Counted from the stretch's first letter, positions 10,396 to 22,480 are shown. The stretch is 64,000 nucleotides of DNA from Rugalucina vietnamica (GCA_964017185.1 OZ024869.1:146501-210500), one strand, 5' to 3'. The notes: a model not told the origin generated them from the sequence alone. A program made the numbers and translations.

Positions 10396-13087
10396 ATATG
10401 TTAGAAGTTAGAAGTAAGAAGTTAGAAGTTAGAAGTTAGAAATAAGGAAACACCAGGTCCTACACACGTGCCAGTGCGCATGCACGACCGAGTACGCATG
10501 CATACACGCACACATACACTAGCACGAACATACGTGCATGCAGAGGTGAATACTAACGAGTATGCATGCAAGCGCACGTGTGCACGCTTGCACGTGCGCC
10601 TCCTTTCGGACTTAGGCACAAGTGGATTGGGATGCTTATATGCACATTCTCACACCCGCACGCACGCACGGATGCACAGAGCCATGCACAGACAGACGTA
10701 CGGACGGACGGTATGGTATCTGCGCATGCGCAAACATACACATGCTCAAGCATGTATGTGAACATACAAACATAGAAGTTAGAAGTTAGAAGTAAGAAGT
10801 TAGAAGTTAGAAGTTAGAAGTAAGAAGTTAGAAGTTAGAAGTTAGAAGTTAGAAATAAGGAAACACCAGGTCCTACACACGTGCCAGTGCGCATGCACGA
10901 CCGAGTACGCATGCATACACGCACACATACACTAGCACGAACATACGTACATGCAGAGGTGAATACTAACGAGTATGCATGCAAGCGCACGTGTGCACGC
11001 TTGCACGTGCGCCTCCTTTCGGACTTAGGCACAAGTGGATTGGGATGCTTATATGCACATTCTCACACCCGCACGCACGCACGGATGCACAGAGCCATGC
11101 ACAGACAGACGTACGGACGGACGGTATGGTATCTGCGCATGCGCAAACATACACATGCTAAAGCATGTATGTGAACATACAAACATAGAAGTTAGAAGTT
11201 AGAAGTTAGAAGTAAGAAGTTAGAAGTTAGAAGTTAGAAGTAAGAAGTTAGAAGTTAGAAGTTAGAAATAAGGAAACACCAGGTCCTACACACGTGCCAG
11301 TGCGCATGCACGACCGAGTACGCATGCATACACGCACACATACACTAGCACGAACATACGTACATGCAGAGGTGAATACTAACGAGTATGCATGCAAGCG
11401 CACGTGTGCACGCTTGCACGTGCGCCTCCTTTCGGACTTAGGCACAAGTGGATTGGGATGCTTATATGCACATTCTCACACCCGCACGCACGCACGGATG
11501 CACAGAGCCATGCACAGACAGACGTACGGACGGACGGTATGGTATCTGCGCATGCGCAAACATACACATGCTCAAGCATGTATGTGAACATACAAACATA
11601 GAAGTTAGAAGTTAGAAGTTAGAAGTAAGAAGTTAGAAGTTAGAAGTTAGAAGTAAGAAGTTAGAAGTTAGAAGTTAGAAGTTAGAAATAAGGAAACACC
11701 AGGTCCTACACACGTGCCAGTGCGCATGCACGACCGAGTACGCATGCATACACGCACACATACACTAGCACGAACATACGTACATGCAGAGGTGAATACT
11801 AACGAGTATGCATGCAAGCGCACGTGTGCACGCTTGCACGTGCGCCTCCTTTCGGACTTAGGCACAAGTGGATTGGGATGCTTATATGCACATTCTCACA
11901 CCCGCACGCACGCACGGATGCACAGAGCCATGCACAGACAGACGTACGGACGGACGGTATGGTATCTGCGCATGCGCAAACATACACATGCTCAAGCATG
12001 TATGTGAACATACAAACATAGAAGTTAGAAGTTAGAAGTTAGAATTAAGAAGTTAGAAGTTAGAAGTTAGAAGTAAGAAGTTAGAAGTTAGAAGTAAGAA
12101 GTTAGAAGTTAGAAGTTAGAAGTTAGAAATAAGGAAACACCAGGTCCTACACACGTGCCAGTGCGCATGCACGACCGAGTACGCATGCATACACGCACAC
12201 ATACACTAGCACGAACATACGTACATGCAGAGGTGAATACTAACGAGTATGCATGCAAGCGCACGTGTGCACGCTTGCACGTGCGCCTCCTTTCGGACTT
12301 AGGCACAAGTGGATTGGGATGCTTATATGCACATTCTCACACCCGCACGCACGCACGGATGCACAGAGCCATGCACAGACAGACGTACGGACGGACGGTA
12401 TGGTATCTGCGCATGCGCAAACATACACATGCTCAAGCATGTATGTGAACATACAAACATAGAAGTTAGAAGTTAGAAGTTAGAAGTAAGAAGTTAGAAG
12501 TTAGAAGTTAGAAGTAAGAAGTTAGAAGTTAGAAGTTAGAAGTAAGAAGTTAGAAGTTAGAAGTTAGAAGTTAGAAATAAGGAAACACCAGGTCCTACAC
12601 ACGTGCCAGTGCGCATGCACGACCGAGTACGCATGCATACACGCACACATACACTAGCACGAACATACGTACATGCAGAGGTGAATACTAACGAGTATGC
12701 ATGCAAGCGCACGTGTGCACGCTTGCACGTGCGCCTCCTTTCGGACTTAGGCACAAGTGGATTGGGATGCTTATATGCACATTCTCACACCCGCACGCAC
12801 GCACGGATGCACAGAGCCATGCACAGACAGACGTACGGACGGACGGTATGGTATCTGCGCATGCGCAAACATACACATGCTCAAGCATGTATGTGAACAT
12901 ACAAACATAGAAGTTAGAAGTTAGAAGTTAGAAGTAAGAAGTTAGAAGTTAGAAGTTAGAAGTTAGAAGTAAGAAGTTAGAAGTTAGAAGTTAGAAGTAA
13001 GAAGTTAGAAGTTAGAAGTTAGAAGTAAGAAGTTAGAAGTTAGAAGTTAGAAGTTAGAAATAAGAAATGGCCCTACCCGGCTTTCGT
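10396..13087 (-). repeat. Right arm: six units in inverted orientation
   Basis: Reverse-complement copies of the left-arm units separated by TTAGAAG heptamers. Spacings are 413, 413, 420, 441 and 448 bp, all differing by multiples of seven. Cores are nearly identical to the left arm, with single changes such as GTGCATG for GTACATG near 10532. The inner end lies in heptamers while the left arm's inner end lies mid-core, so the arms are not mirror-complete. Confidence 0.9.
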
Positions 13088-13095
13088 AGGTAACT
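13088..13095 (+). other. Right target-site duplication of foldback element
   Basis: AGGTAACT directly after the right terminus, partner of 5039-5046. Confidence 0.7.
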
Positions 13096-13362
13096 CTTAT
13101 AAATACGTAGATCTTATTTCTGTAATCATACTATATATAGTTGCTATCATTTCCACAGCTTATTGTATATAGTGCACATATGTTCTTCAATAGTCGCAAT
13201 CAAAGCCTTACAGAGCTTATGATGATTGTCGAAATATGAAGCGATTTTAAATAAAGATTAATATGCATCATTATATCATTTTATGACTCAGTGGTGTGTT
13301 GGAAATCGCGGAGAAGCTATTTATTATGTAACCAAGGTACTGATATTCAATTACAAAACTTA

Positions 13363-13592
13363 CGAGGACCGAACAACTAACTAAATGTTGTGAACCACTG
13401 CAGAAGCTGAGGGTGAGGTTAGGTACTTGTAAAATCGATTTAAGCCCGCCAGAAATTTTATACTACTGATCGTCCCAAGGCGATACTGCTGTGGTGGTTC
13501 TTATCGTTTTATGTCTTGGTGTTTAAAATATTTGTGCGGGCTTAAAACGGTTTTACATGGCAATAACCTCACCCTCATCTTCTGCAGTGGCT
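13363..13592 (+). mobile_element. Penelope-like tail fragment with folded-back end
   Basis: 13363-13536 matches the inner part of the 3' tail (CGAGGACCGAACAACTAAC to TGTCTTGGTGTTTAAAATA). It continues straight into 13537-13592, the reverse complement of part of the same tail (GGGCTTAAAACGG ... CTTCTGCAGTGG). The terminal GTACCTTTTT end is missing. Confidence 0.6.
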
Positions 13593-14159
13593 CTGATATA
13601 CACACATATAAACAAGCAGTAAGTAAATCATGTTAAGAGATATAAAATATAGGTATCAACGTATAACATGTATAACGGAAAGCAGGGTTTATGCATTTGC
13701 ATTGAAAATCAATACACACTCTTAGCACTTTGTAGCAATGTCATCATATAGCAGAATTTCTAGAGTCGGTAGGCTCATCAGGTGAGCTTAAATTATCTTT
13801 CTACAAAATTCAAAAATATAGTTTTAATGAGAGCGAGCGCAAAGAAAAATAAAAGTGAAGAGAATTGCCCATGTCTCATTTACGAGGTAGTCACAACAGT
13901 CATATGTAACCTCAACCATAAATATATAGAGTGTTCAGAATAAGGTAAATTGGCATGGAATATGAGATTTATATTCTGTATCAGACTATGCCATTACTGA
14001 ACTCATGACATAGTTGAAATGTGGCGGGACTTGTTAGAAGGTTCTTTAATGAGAAAGTAACAGCAATTAACAACGACAGTACAAGAATATCCTTGAAATC
14101 AAGTGCAAGGCAGACGACTATAAAAACCTTTCGAATAGAACAAGTAAACGGGGATCGTA
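13593..14159. other. No gene seen
   Basis: AT-rich sequence without recognisable coding or repeat content. Confidence 0.4.
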
Positions 14160-15480
14160 AAAAGGTACAAAAGTACAAGTAGGCAAAGATCAGGAAAAGG
14201 TGCAATCAGAAAAAGACTCCCACTCCAAAAACCTAGGTGGGAAAAAACCAAACTAACAATCAGGTACTTATACCATGAAAACATTTCGTAAGCCGAATGA
14301 GCAGCTATTTTCCCAATAGGTGGCCACTCAGTTACCTTAACTTAACTAAGAATATGTAAACATACATAAGGCGCCAACAAGTAGGCAAAGATCAGGAAAA
14401 GGCGCAATCAGAAAGAGATTTCCACTCCAAACACCGAGGTGGGAAAAAACCAAACTAACAATCAGGCACTTATACCATGATACATATCGTAAGCCGAATG
14501 AGCAGCTATTTTCCCAATAGGTGGCCACTCAGTTACCTTAACTTAATTAAACATTGAGAACATACATAAGGCGCCAACAGCACAAAAAAAAATTAAACAC
14601 CAAGACTACAAACATCAGCAAGAAAGCGAAAAGTGGCTGTAGACTGAAATCAACATCGCAAGATGAAAATTAACTATTTTCGTGAGAAGTTAATGGCAAT
14701 TTTACATGACGCTAAATATCCTTAATGGTGTCCCTGAAAGAACATATTTTAAAAAGGTGCAAGAAGGCAAAGATCAGGAAAAGGCGCAATCAGAAAGAGA
14801 TTCCCACTCCAAAAACCGAGGTGGGAGAAAAGCAAACTTACAATCAGGCACATATACCATGAAACATATCGTAAGCCGAATGAGCAGCTATTTTCCCAAT
14901 AGGTGGCCACTCAGTTACCTTAACTTATTAAAAATATGAAAACATACATAAGGCGCCAACAGCACAAAAAAATTTAAAACACCAAGACATAAAACAAAAA
15001 GAACCACCACAGTTTAAAAAGGTACAAGTAGGCAAAGATCAGGAAAAGGCGCAATCAGAAAAAGATTCCCACCCCAAAAACCGAGGTGGGAAAAAACCAA
15101 ACTAACAATCAGGTACTTATACCATGAAAACATTTCGTAAGCCGAATGAGCAGCTATTTTCCCAATAGGTGGCCACTCAGTTACCTTAACTAAAAATATG
15201 AAAACATACATAAGGCGCCAACAGCACAAAAATATTTTAAACACCAAGACATAAAACAAAAAGAACCACCACAAAAGTATCGACTTGGAACGATCAGTAA
15301 TACAAAGTTACTGGCGGGTTTAAATCGATTTTACATGGCCATAACCTCACCCTCAGCTTCTGCAGTGGTTCATAACATTTAGTTAGTTCTTCGGTCCTCG
15401 TGGTGAATCTCTAACTAGTCATTGAATCATCAAGAACAAATAAATAAATCATGATAAACATCCTGATGAATCAAAAACCA
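14160..15480 (-). mobile_element. Tandem array of four Penelope-like tails
   Basis: Four minus-strand tails follow one another, with terminal ends near 14166, 14378, 14752 and 15013. Each contains the GGCCACTCAGTTACC block and the CATACATAAGGCGCCAACAG block. Some junctions fuse one tail end directly into the GGCGCC block of the next. The last tail is complete and joins the reverse-transcriptase fragment at 15634-15968. Confidence 0.8.
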
Positions 15481-15633
15481 GGACTCACAGATTGAGTAAG
15501 CTACACGACGATGGAGATCCCTGGGCGCCAAATAACTTACTAACTCCGGAGCAAAAGAAAAACATCAGTTGGACCCCGGTGGGCCAAGCAACAGACAAGA
15601 AGCTCCGGCCCCAACCATCTAAAATGAATAGCG

Positions 15634-15968
15634 TTAAGTCGGGGCCATCATAGAGTCTGACGCCCGACCCACCGGCGTGCAATTAAAGAAGGCAGCATAG
15701 TTATTAACCGTGATTGGATTAAAAACTAAGCATGCAGACTGTCGCATAACATTCAAGTTATAACCTATACGTCTGTAACGTGTTATGATTTTTCTAAACT
15801 GAAAAGAAAAATCATTACTTCCTATAAGTTTCTTAAATTTGTAAACCAAGTCACCATAAAATTCTGGTTCCGAAAGGCCCTCACTTAAAAGCGTCTTTAA
15901 CCCAACATTATATTTGGAAATCAATTCATAGTGTCTACGATAAAATTTAGAAAAGGTTTTTCGAAGTT
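15634..15968 (-). pseudogene. Penelope-like reverse transcriptase, C-terminal fragment
   Basis: The minus strand encodes the last about 110 residues of the protein seen more completely at 58970-61420, ending in the same SDSMMAPT. It is cut off at about 15968, where it fuses to repeat D, leaving none of the catalytic motifs. The untranslated tail follows directly (15481-15633). This is a 5'-truncated retroelement insertion at the end of the tail array. Confidence 0.85.
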
Positions 15969-18130
15969 TAAAAGCTTCATTTTCTGTTGGCGGTGCAAGT
16001 GGGCGTTTACGGGCGTTGCTGTAAAATGTAGCCTTAGGAAGAAAACGGTAATCGAGATTATTCAGTCCCTCCACATTGACTCCCAAACATTACGCTAACT
16101 GAGGGGTATGCCTTACTTTATTTATGGGACTTATTACGGTAATCTCTAACGATATATTTTCTTAGTATAAGTACCTAAGTATTAATTTATTTTCCCCCCA
16201 CTCCTCGGTTTCTGGAGTGCGGATTTCTTTCTGATAGCGCGATGTCTTGATCATTGCATACTTGTATCTTCTTAAACATTGTTTTAAGTGTAAACATTCG
16301 TTCGATCTGATGTTTTATTGGAAAAAAAAATTCTTTGATAGTAGTATCTTGGAATTGCAGAACCAGCACAAGCGTTTATCAATGATGCCGATTTTATTGG
16401 ACTCTAATTTACAGTTGGCCTTCAAGCCACTGAAACCATTAAGGCTTATTTTGACAAAGCATTAGCCGATTTCTATGCAGTGACAAGTTCTTTCGATTAA
16501 AACTATTTTGCATTCCTCTAGGAAATCAATAGCTGTCACCAACTTTATTGTTTTGTTTAAGCGTAGGACTCGCGTTACGATTTTGCAAATTAACTGTTTA
16601 GTAAAGCGCATATCCCGTTCGTTCAATATTACTTGTAGGCACTTCTGTCGCATTATACATCTAATTATCTACAAAGAGGTTTAGATTGAATGAAAATTAA
16701 AAGTGAGATCCTTTAAGAGCAGTGAACACATTAATGAGAAAGGGGATGGGCCATACCGCGGTTTCAACTATTAAAGTCTCGTCAGTGACCCTTTAGATTT
16801 GGCCACATGAAGCCAAAGAGATTTACTGAAATTTTGCACTTTTCAACAAGGTAGTCGATACAAAGACTAGTAATATCTAAATGGGACCATATATGTTAAA
16901 AATTGGTTAGAAAATGAATCTTAACCGATAATAAATTTCTGATTTCTCCGAATATTCTCGCTGATCTCAAAGGACCAAAAAGAAAATATAACCTGCACTA
17001 TGGATGATGTACGGGGAGACCTTTTAGGGCCGCCACACGGCACAACACCAGCTGCAGTAATAGCAAATAAAAATTAAAACTGAGATCCTTTAAGAGCAGT
17101 GAACACATTAATGAGAAAGGGGATGGGCCATACCGCAGTTTCAACTATTAAAGTCTCGTCAGTGACCCTTTAGATTTTGCAACATGAAGCCAAAGAGATT
17201 TACTGAAATTTTGCACTTTTCAACAAGGTTGTCGATACAAAGACTAGTAATATCTAAATGGGACCATATATGTTAAACATTGGTTAGAAAATGAATCTTA
17301 ACCGATAATGAATTTCTGATTTCTCCGAATATTCTCGCTGATCTCAAAGGACCAAAAAGAAAATATAACCTGCACTATGGATGATGTACGGGGAGACTTT
17401 TTAGGGCCGCCACACGGCACAACACCAGCTGCAGTAATAGCAAATAAAAATTAAAACTGAGATCCTTTAAGAGCAGTGAACACATTAATGAGGCATACCG
17501 CGGTTTCAACTATTGAAGACTGAACTTTTTGCCATGTGCTTACTCAATTCTCATTGAACCATTACTTGTTTTTCTACCTAGGTTTAGGGTCAGACTTGAG
17601 TTCTGATTATGCCAGTCTTGCCCATTCCTTACCCTTTACTTTAAAGATCTAAGCTTTTGGAAAAAATCTTCTTCATCAATAAACAAAACTTTTCGCTGTT
17701 TTGATAAGGTGTTTTCATTTCCTAGCTTGAGTTTATTAATAAAGTTCGCGTTTAGTTTGTCAACGCCTATTACCTTAAATGTGTTAAGTGCTAAAAAGTT
17801 ATGATGGTTTGACGCTTTTGTTATATACAAGACTAATTCACTACCTATTTGTTCCAACAGATTCTATCAGAAATAAATCAGAACACATTACAGAAAATGA
17901 GAAAATCGTTTGTCTGCAAATCCCTTTCTGATGACTTGAGACAGAGATGGGAATAAATATCACACATCTGGCTAACCATGTAACAATGTTCTAAATCCCT
18001 CATGGTAAGACTTCTGGCCGATATTTGCGTTTGATGTAATAAACTCGCCCATTTATTGCCTAGTGCTGACATTTCCACAGACATACTTGATTTTATGGCG
18101 CATCTAAGACATTATCTGAATACAAAACAT
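15969..18130. repeat. Repeat D, copy 1 (protein-like, unknown)
   Basis: This segment aligns in patches with 29490-31450. Shared blocks include CAGAAATAAATC near 17868, ACACATTACAGAAAATGAGA near 17883 and CTAGGAAATCAATA near 16519. Minus-strand frames here (16462-16653, 17636-17857, 17878-18084) look protein-like, and remnants persist in copy 2. I do not recognise a family. It could be the decayed coding part of a mobile element. A tail remnant on the plus strand (about 16150-16275) and the repeat A array interrupt it. Confidence 0.6.
16690..17515 (+). repeat. Repeat A, 377-bp tandem array (2.2 units)
   Basis: TGAGATCCTTTAAGAGCAG recurs at 16704, 17081 and 17458, exactly 377 bp apart. The first two units are almost identical over their whole length and the third stops after about 55 bp. 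The array is absent from the corresponding position of repeat D copy 2 (about 30235), so it is an insertion. No RNA polymerase III boxes or coding frame are evident. Confidence 0.85.
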
Positions 18131-18174
18131 ATTTGATAGGAACGCAACGAATCAGTAGCAACGTCCTTATCAGT

Positions 18175-18245
18175 AAAATAATGTAAACCGTGGCCCATCC
18201 CCTTTCTCATTGATATGCTCACAGCTCTTAAATGATTTCAGTTTT
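18175..18245 (-). repeat. Repeat A fragment
   Basis: Reverse complement of the 5' end of repeat A (GGCCCATCCCCTTTCTCATT ... GCTCTTAAATGATTTCAGTT). Confidence 0.7.
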
Positions 18246-18519
18246 ATTTTTATTTAATGGAGGTATGTGGGGATTCCGAAGCGCTCAATGAAAACCCATG
18301 ACTAGGGCTGACATATTGCATTCATTGAAAAATTTAACGACTCCACAATGTATACTATAGCAAAACCATGTGTGTTCAACATCTGTGTGAATACTGATAC
18401 CATGGCCGACAACTTGAAGTACATATAAGGTAACTAAAAAGTGTGCAAGGATATGGATGCACAAAATATAGCTCCGATTCTTATTTATGCATATTTCTCC
18501 GTCTGATGATTATTCGCAG

Positions 18520-18675
18520 TAACAAAACTGATTATTTTCGAGAATTATAAATTGTCTAGTAATAGATGATTAGTCTGTGTGGCGCTGCTGGTTTGCGATG
18601 ATAACGCTGAGAATACAAAAGATGAAATGACAAAACGTGTCTTAATTTGAGGCGGGTCATGAAAAGTGTGAAATA
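18520..18675 (+). repeat. Dispersed repeat shared with 34845-34985
   Basis: Imperfect match centred on GCGCTGCTGGTTTGCG followed by CAAATGACA-like and TCTTAATTTG blocks. Family unknown. Confidence 0.5.
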
Positions 18676-18681
18676 AAACGA

Positions 18682-18990
18682 AACAACTGAGATCCTTTAC
18701 GATCAGTAAACATATTGATGAGAAACGAAATGGGCCATACAGCGGTTTAAGCTACACACGCCTCTTCATTGACCCTATAGATTTATAAACATGGAGCCAG
18801 AAAGTACTGTTGTTTTGCAACTTCCATCGGGGTAGTCGATACAAAGACTAGAATAATCCAAATTGGGCAAAACACATGTAGATTAAACGTTGGTCAGAAA
18901 ATGAATCTAAAGAAAATGAATCTAAACCGACCATAATTTTCTGAACTCTCAGAATACCCTCGCTGATCTCAAAGGACCAAAAGAATGTGT
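18682..18990 (+). repeat. Repeat A, single diverged copy
   Basis: A full-length but diverged copy running from CTGAGATCCTTTACGATCAG to CTCGCTGATCTCAAAGGACC, with a short internal duplication of GAAAATGAATCTAA. Confidence 0.8.
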
Positions 18991-19070
18991 AAAACATCTA
19001 ATGAAACAGTTCCCTAATGGGTCAATGTTTGGTTTAAACTTTATTGCATTTGTATAATACACATAAAATA

Positions 19071-20234
19071 TACTGAGAGGAACTAGAAACTTAAGTTTTT
19101 AACATTACAATTTCTTTTCTGATTTTAAGATTAATTTTATATAGAACCGTTTGGTATATTTTGATTGTGACAATGTGTAACTTCTGCTTCACAGTTAGCT
19201 CTCTAAAAATTGTATTCCGCCAAATGGAATTGAGACGTCATTTTGACGTTTTCATCACAAAGCACGTGAAAGGCTGTGATAAGAGAATTTTTCTCTTATG
19301 TAAATAAACGGGTATAAACATCTGTGATCGAGGTTGTTAGAATTTGTTTAAAATATTGTTAATTTGAGGTTTTAAGCGTAAAACGTTAAGATTTATTTTT
19401 AACGTCAATCTCGAAAATGCAAGTTCGACGTTTTCTTACGCCGTGAAAGAATTTTTATAATGAATGATTTAAGTTTGTGTTTATGGAAACTCAGAGTAGT
19501 CATTTGTCTTCTCGACAGTGAAACCATTGATCCGTTAGCGGTGTTTACGCTTTGTACCGTTGAATTGTTAGCGTTACGTCAACGTTAAAAATGGAGGTCC
19601 CATTTTTTGTAAAAAAGACGTTTCATTACATCAAAAATGATATACGCATTAAATTAATGAGTTATTGGATTTTGTTCCTTTCACAAATCATTAGGAGTCA
19701 CCAATTCTTCAAACGCCAACGTAACGTAACGCACAGTTGAGCGGACTTTGACGTTTATGCAAAAATCTGCTTAGAGTGCAGAAATCGAAACCATATCACC
19801 ATTTCAAAAACATGATCAAAGAAATATTTTGCAAACACAAAGTTGACGCAACATAATGGCTACGTTTATGACGTTTATTTGAAAACGCCGGTGGAACCTT
19901 GTGAGTGGTTGGCGACGCATGAAATGCATCTGTGGACAGCGTTCTTAAAGCCGCATTGATTTGAGACACAAATCATGCAGATTTATTGTTCTAAACCGCT
20001 ACAAACACTTAAAATTTCGATTTAATAAATGAACTTGAACACCCTGATTTTGACCGTTGCATTAATAAACTGACCCTAGACAGTCCCCTAGGAAAATTTC
20101 ATCTTTTTCAACGAACCAAAATTGTAAACGAAATGCTACTGCAAGCAAATTTTATAAAATCAGACAAAACTTATGTATCGGCTAAAAGCAGGAACTCTCT
20201 AAGTCAAGACTTAAGTTTCTAGTTCCTCTCAGTA
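19071..20234. mobile_element. TIR element, 1.16 kb, TA target duplication
   Basis: Both ends carry the 26-bp inverted repeat beginning TACTGAGAGGAACTAGAAAC and both are flanked by TA. The interior holds many AACGTT and GACGTT motifs and no transposase-like frame. It looks like a non-autonomous DNA transposon, perhaps of the Tc1/mariner type given the TA target. Confidence 0.75.
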
Positions 20235-20594
20235 TATATATAACATAAAATAGAATAAATGCTATACAATACAAGCATTATACAAATGGGGTCAAATTTT
20301 AAATTACGTCAGATAAATTCAACGTATGTCGGATAAGCTAAACACCACCCGAGAGTTTTTGTTTTATAATTGTTTTGCATATCGATGCATTTAAGTTGTA
20401 TTTCCAAGAAAATTATCCAAATCAAGTAGGTTTGAAACATCAACCCATAAGTACATTAAAGCAGCCTAATAAGCTTTTGCAACGAAGAATGCGTACACGA
20501 TACCTGATATCTACATGTTTGGATATTTTAAAAAAAAGTTGGTGAACGTTTGGTCTAACATGTTACTTTTGATTTAGTCTTTTGGTCTTTTTTA
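20235..20594. other. No gene seen
   Basis: AT-rich sequence without recognisable features. Confidence 0.4.
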
Positions 20595-20850
20595 AGGTAA
20601 ACGTTAACAAAGATCAGGAAATGGCGCAATCATAAAGAAATAAATTCCCACTCCGAAAACCGAGATGGAAAAAAACTTAATTAACAATCAGGTACTTATA
20701 CTAAGAAAACATAGTGAGCAGCTATTTTCCCAGTAGATGGCCTCTCAGTAACCGAAACTTAACTAAAATATGAAAACGCACATAAAGTGATTACAGCACT
20801 CAAATTAAACCACAATACATAACGCAATTAGAACCACCACAGAAGTATCA
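20595..20850 (-). mobile_element. Solo Penelope-like tail
   Basis: Diverged minus-strand tail: CAAAGATCAGGAAATGGCGC, then AACAATCAGGTACTTATAC, then GCAGCTATTTTCCCAGTAG, ending near the GAACCACCACAGAAGTATC block. Confidence 0.75.
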
Positions 20851-20957
20851 ATGTGCAAACAATCTCATCTTCTTAAAATCTGAATTATTAAATCGTGTGA
20901 TTCTTTGCAATCTACAAGATTATCGATAATTGGGTACCGATTAATTCAATCATTTTA

Positions 20958-21236
20958 TCCAAGTCGATACTTCTGTGGGGGTTCTTTTAGTTTTATGTCT
21001 TGGTGTTTAATATTTTTGTGCTGTTGGCGCCTTATGTATGTTATCATATTTTTAGATAAGTTAAGGTAACTGATTGGCCACCTATTGGGAAAATAGCTGC
21101 TCATTCGGCTTACGAAATGTTTTCATGGTATAGGTACCTGATTGTTAGTTTGGTTTTTACCCACCTCGGGTTTTTGGAGTGGGAATCTTTTGCTGGTTGC
21201 GCCTTTTCCTGATCTTTGCCTACTTGTACCTTTTCA
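20958..21236 (+). mobile_element. Solo Penelope-like tail
   Basis: Plus-strand tail from the TCGATACTTCTGTGG block to GCCTACTTGTACCTTTTC. Lies about 110 bp from the inverted copy at 20595-20850. Confidence 0.8.
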
Positions 21237-21574
21237 TATGATGATCGACAAAAAATATGTAGAAATGTAGAAACTATAAAATAAAATATTTTCTTATTGC
21301 CTAGAAACTGCATTTAAAGGATCTCAGTTATAATTTCTATTTACAATGACATTGTTGTAAGTTTGCTTTTTCGAAATCGATACCTCTTAATGCTTGTATT
21401 AGTTTGTACACGCTCTTTCCTAGTTAAATAATCTTGGGAATTATAACGACGGACACGCATTTAAGTTAGATCAAATGAATTCCCAATGCAGAGATATGAC
21501 AAGTAATTATCCTTTATGTCGCAATGACTCCGTCTTAAGCATAGTATTGCTACGTGTATATGATAAATGCTTAT

Positions 21575-21790
21575 CCTGATCTTTGCCTAATTGTACCTTT
21601 TTAGTCCAATCCTTTACTGTTGCTTGGACCATAATTGTGTAAGAAGCTAAAAGTAGGCAATAATCAGAAAGAAATTGGGAAGCATATTTTCGCAATCAGG
21701 TACTTGTACTAAGAAAACATATAGTGAGCAGCTATTTCCAAAGAGACGGCCACTCAGTTACCCGAATTAGAATAAAAGTATATCAAAACG
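21575..21790. mobile_element. Penelope-like tail fragments
   Basis: 21575-21603 is only the last about 28 bp of the tail in plus orientation (CTGATCTTTGCCTAATTGTA). 21643-21790 is a diverged, internally deleted minus-strand tail. Confidence 0.6.
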
Positions 21791-22029
21791 AACGAAGAGA
21801 GGTGTTCACAGTGCTAGCTTGGACAGAACAGTAAACTGCAGAGGGCTAAGTGAATAGACAAAGTATATTCGGGTGGCCACAAAGTAATTCAACAAGAAAC
21901 TCATATTTGAAATAACTTGGATAAATGGTAAGCACAACAGCAGTACTGCCTTGTAACGGTCAGTTATAAATAAATGCGACTGGATGGTTAAATCGGTTCT
22001 CGTTTGCATTTTTATAATTTGTTATTACT

Positions 22030-22200
22030 GCACTTGTGGTGTGTTCTTTGGCGGCCTAAAAAGTCTCTCCGCACATCTAGTGCAGACCATATTTTTCTGT
22101 TGGTCCTTTAATATCAGCGGCGGTATTCTGAGATATTAGAATTTCATACTTTTCTAACCACCTTTTTACATACTGGACTCTGTTGGGATAGTGCTAGTCT
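22030..22200 (-). repeat. Repeat A fragment
   Basis: Reverse complement of the 3' half of repeat A (GGCGGCCTAAAAAGTCTC, TTGGTCCTTTAATATCAGC, TTCTAACCA). Confidence 0.6.
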
Positions 22201-22217
22201 TTTTATCGGATATACCA

Positions 22218-22480
22218 TTAAAAAGGTACAAGTAGGCAAAGATCAGGAAAAGGAGCAATCAGAAAGAGATTCCCACTCCAAAAACCGAGGTGGGAAAAAA
22301 CCAAACTAACAATCAGGCACTTATACCATGAAACATATCGTAAGCCGAATGAGCAGCTATTTTCCCAATAGGTTGCCACTCAGTTACCTTAACTTAATTA
22401 AAAATATGAAAACATACATAAGGCGCCAACAGCACAAAAAAAATTAAACAACAAGACATAAAACAAAAGGAACAAAACAA
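22218..22480 (-). mobile_element. Solo Penelope-like tail
   Basis: Well-preserved minus-strand tail from AAAAAGGTACAAGTAGGCAA to the GGCGCCAACAGCAC block and the AACAAGACATAAAAC block. Confidence 0.85.

Larger units (their letters stand above)
5047..13087. mobile_element. Foldback DNA transposon, 8.0 kb, non-autonomous
   Basis: Both ends carry the same terminal sequence in opposite orientation: ACGAAAGCCGGGTAGGGCC at 5047 and its reverse complement ending at 13087. The flanks are CGGTAACT and AGGTAACT, an 8-bp target duplication with one mismatch or an exact 7-bp one (GGTAACT). Inside are two long inverted arms made of repeated units, a left arm of 3.46 kb and a right arm of 2.69 kb, around a 1.9-kb centre. 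Long, internally repetitive inverted arms of unequal length define Foldback/Galileo-type elements. I found no transposase, so the element presumably needs an enzyme supplied elsewhere. The superfamily is not settled: 8 bp fits hAT or P, 7 bp fits Galileo. Confidence 0.85.

Noticed and set aside
5500-13070. Telomeric repeat track
   Set aside because: The unit is TTAGAAG with TTAAGAAG-type variants, not TTAGGG, and it is confined between transposon cores and ends.
5196-13087. Recurrent 65-97-codon frames in every foldback unit, on both strands
   Set aside because: They overlap each other in several frames, repeat with the units, and reflect the low stop frequency of the alternating TG/CA-rich core. 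Histidine-, arginine- and cysteine-rich products without domains are not credible proteins.
15634-16086. 150-codon minus-strand protein
   Set aside because: Only the part below 15968 is reverse transcriptase. The N-terminal 38 codons come from adjoining repeat D, so the frame is a chance fusion.
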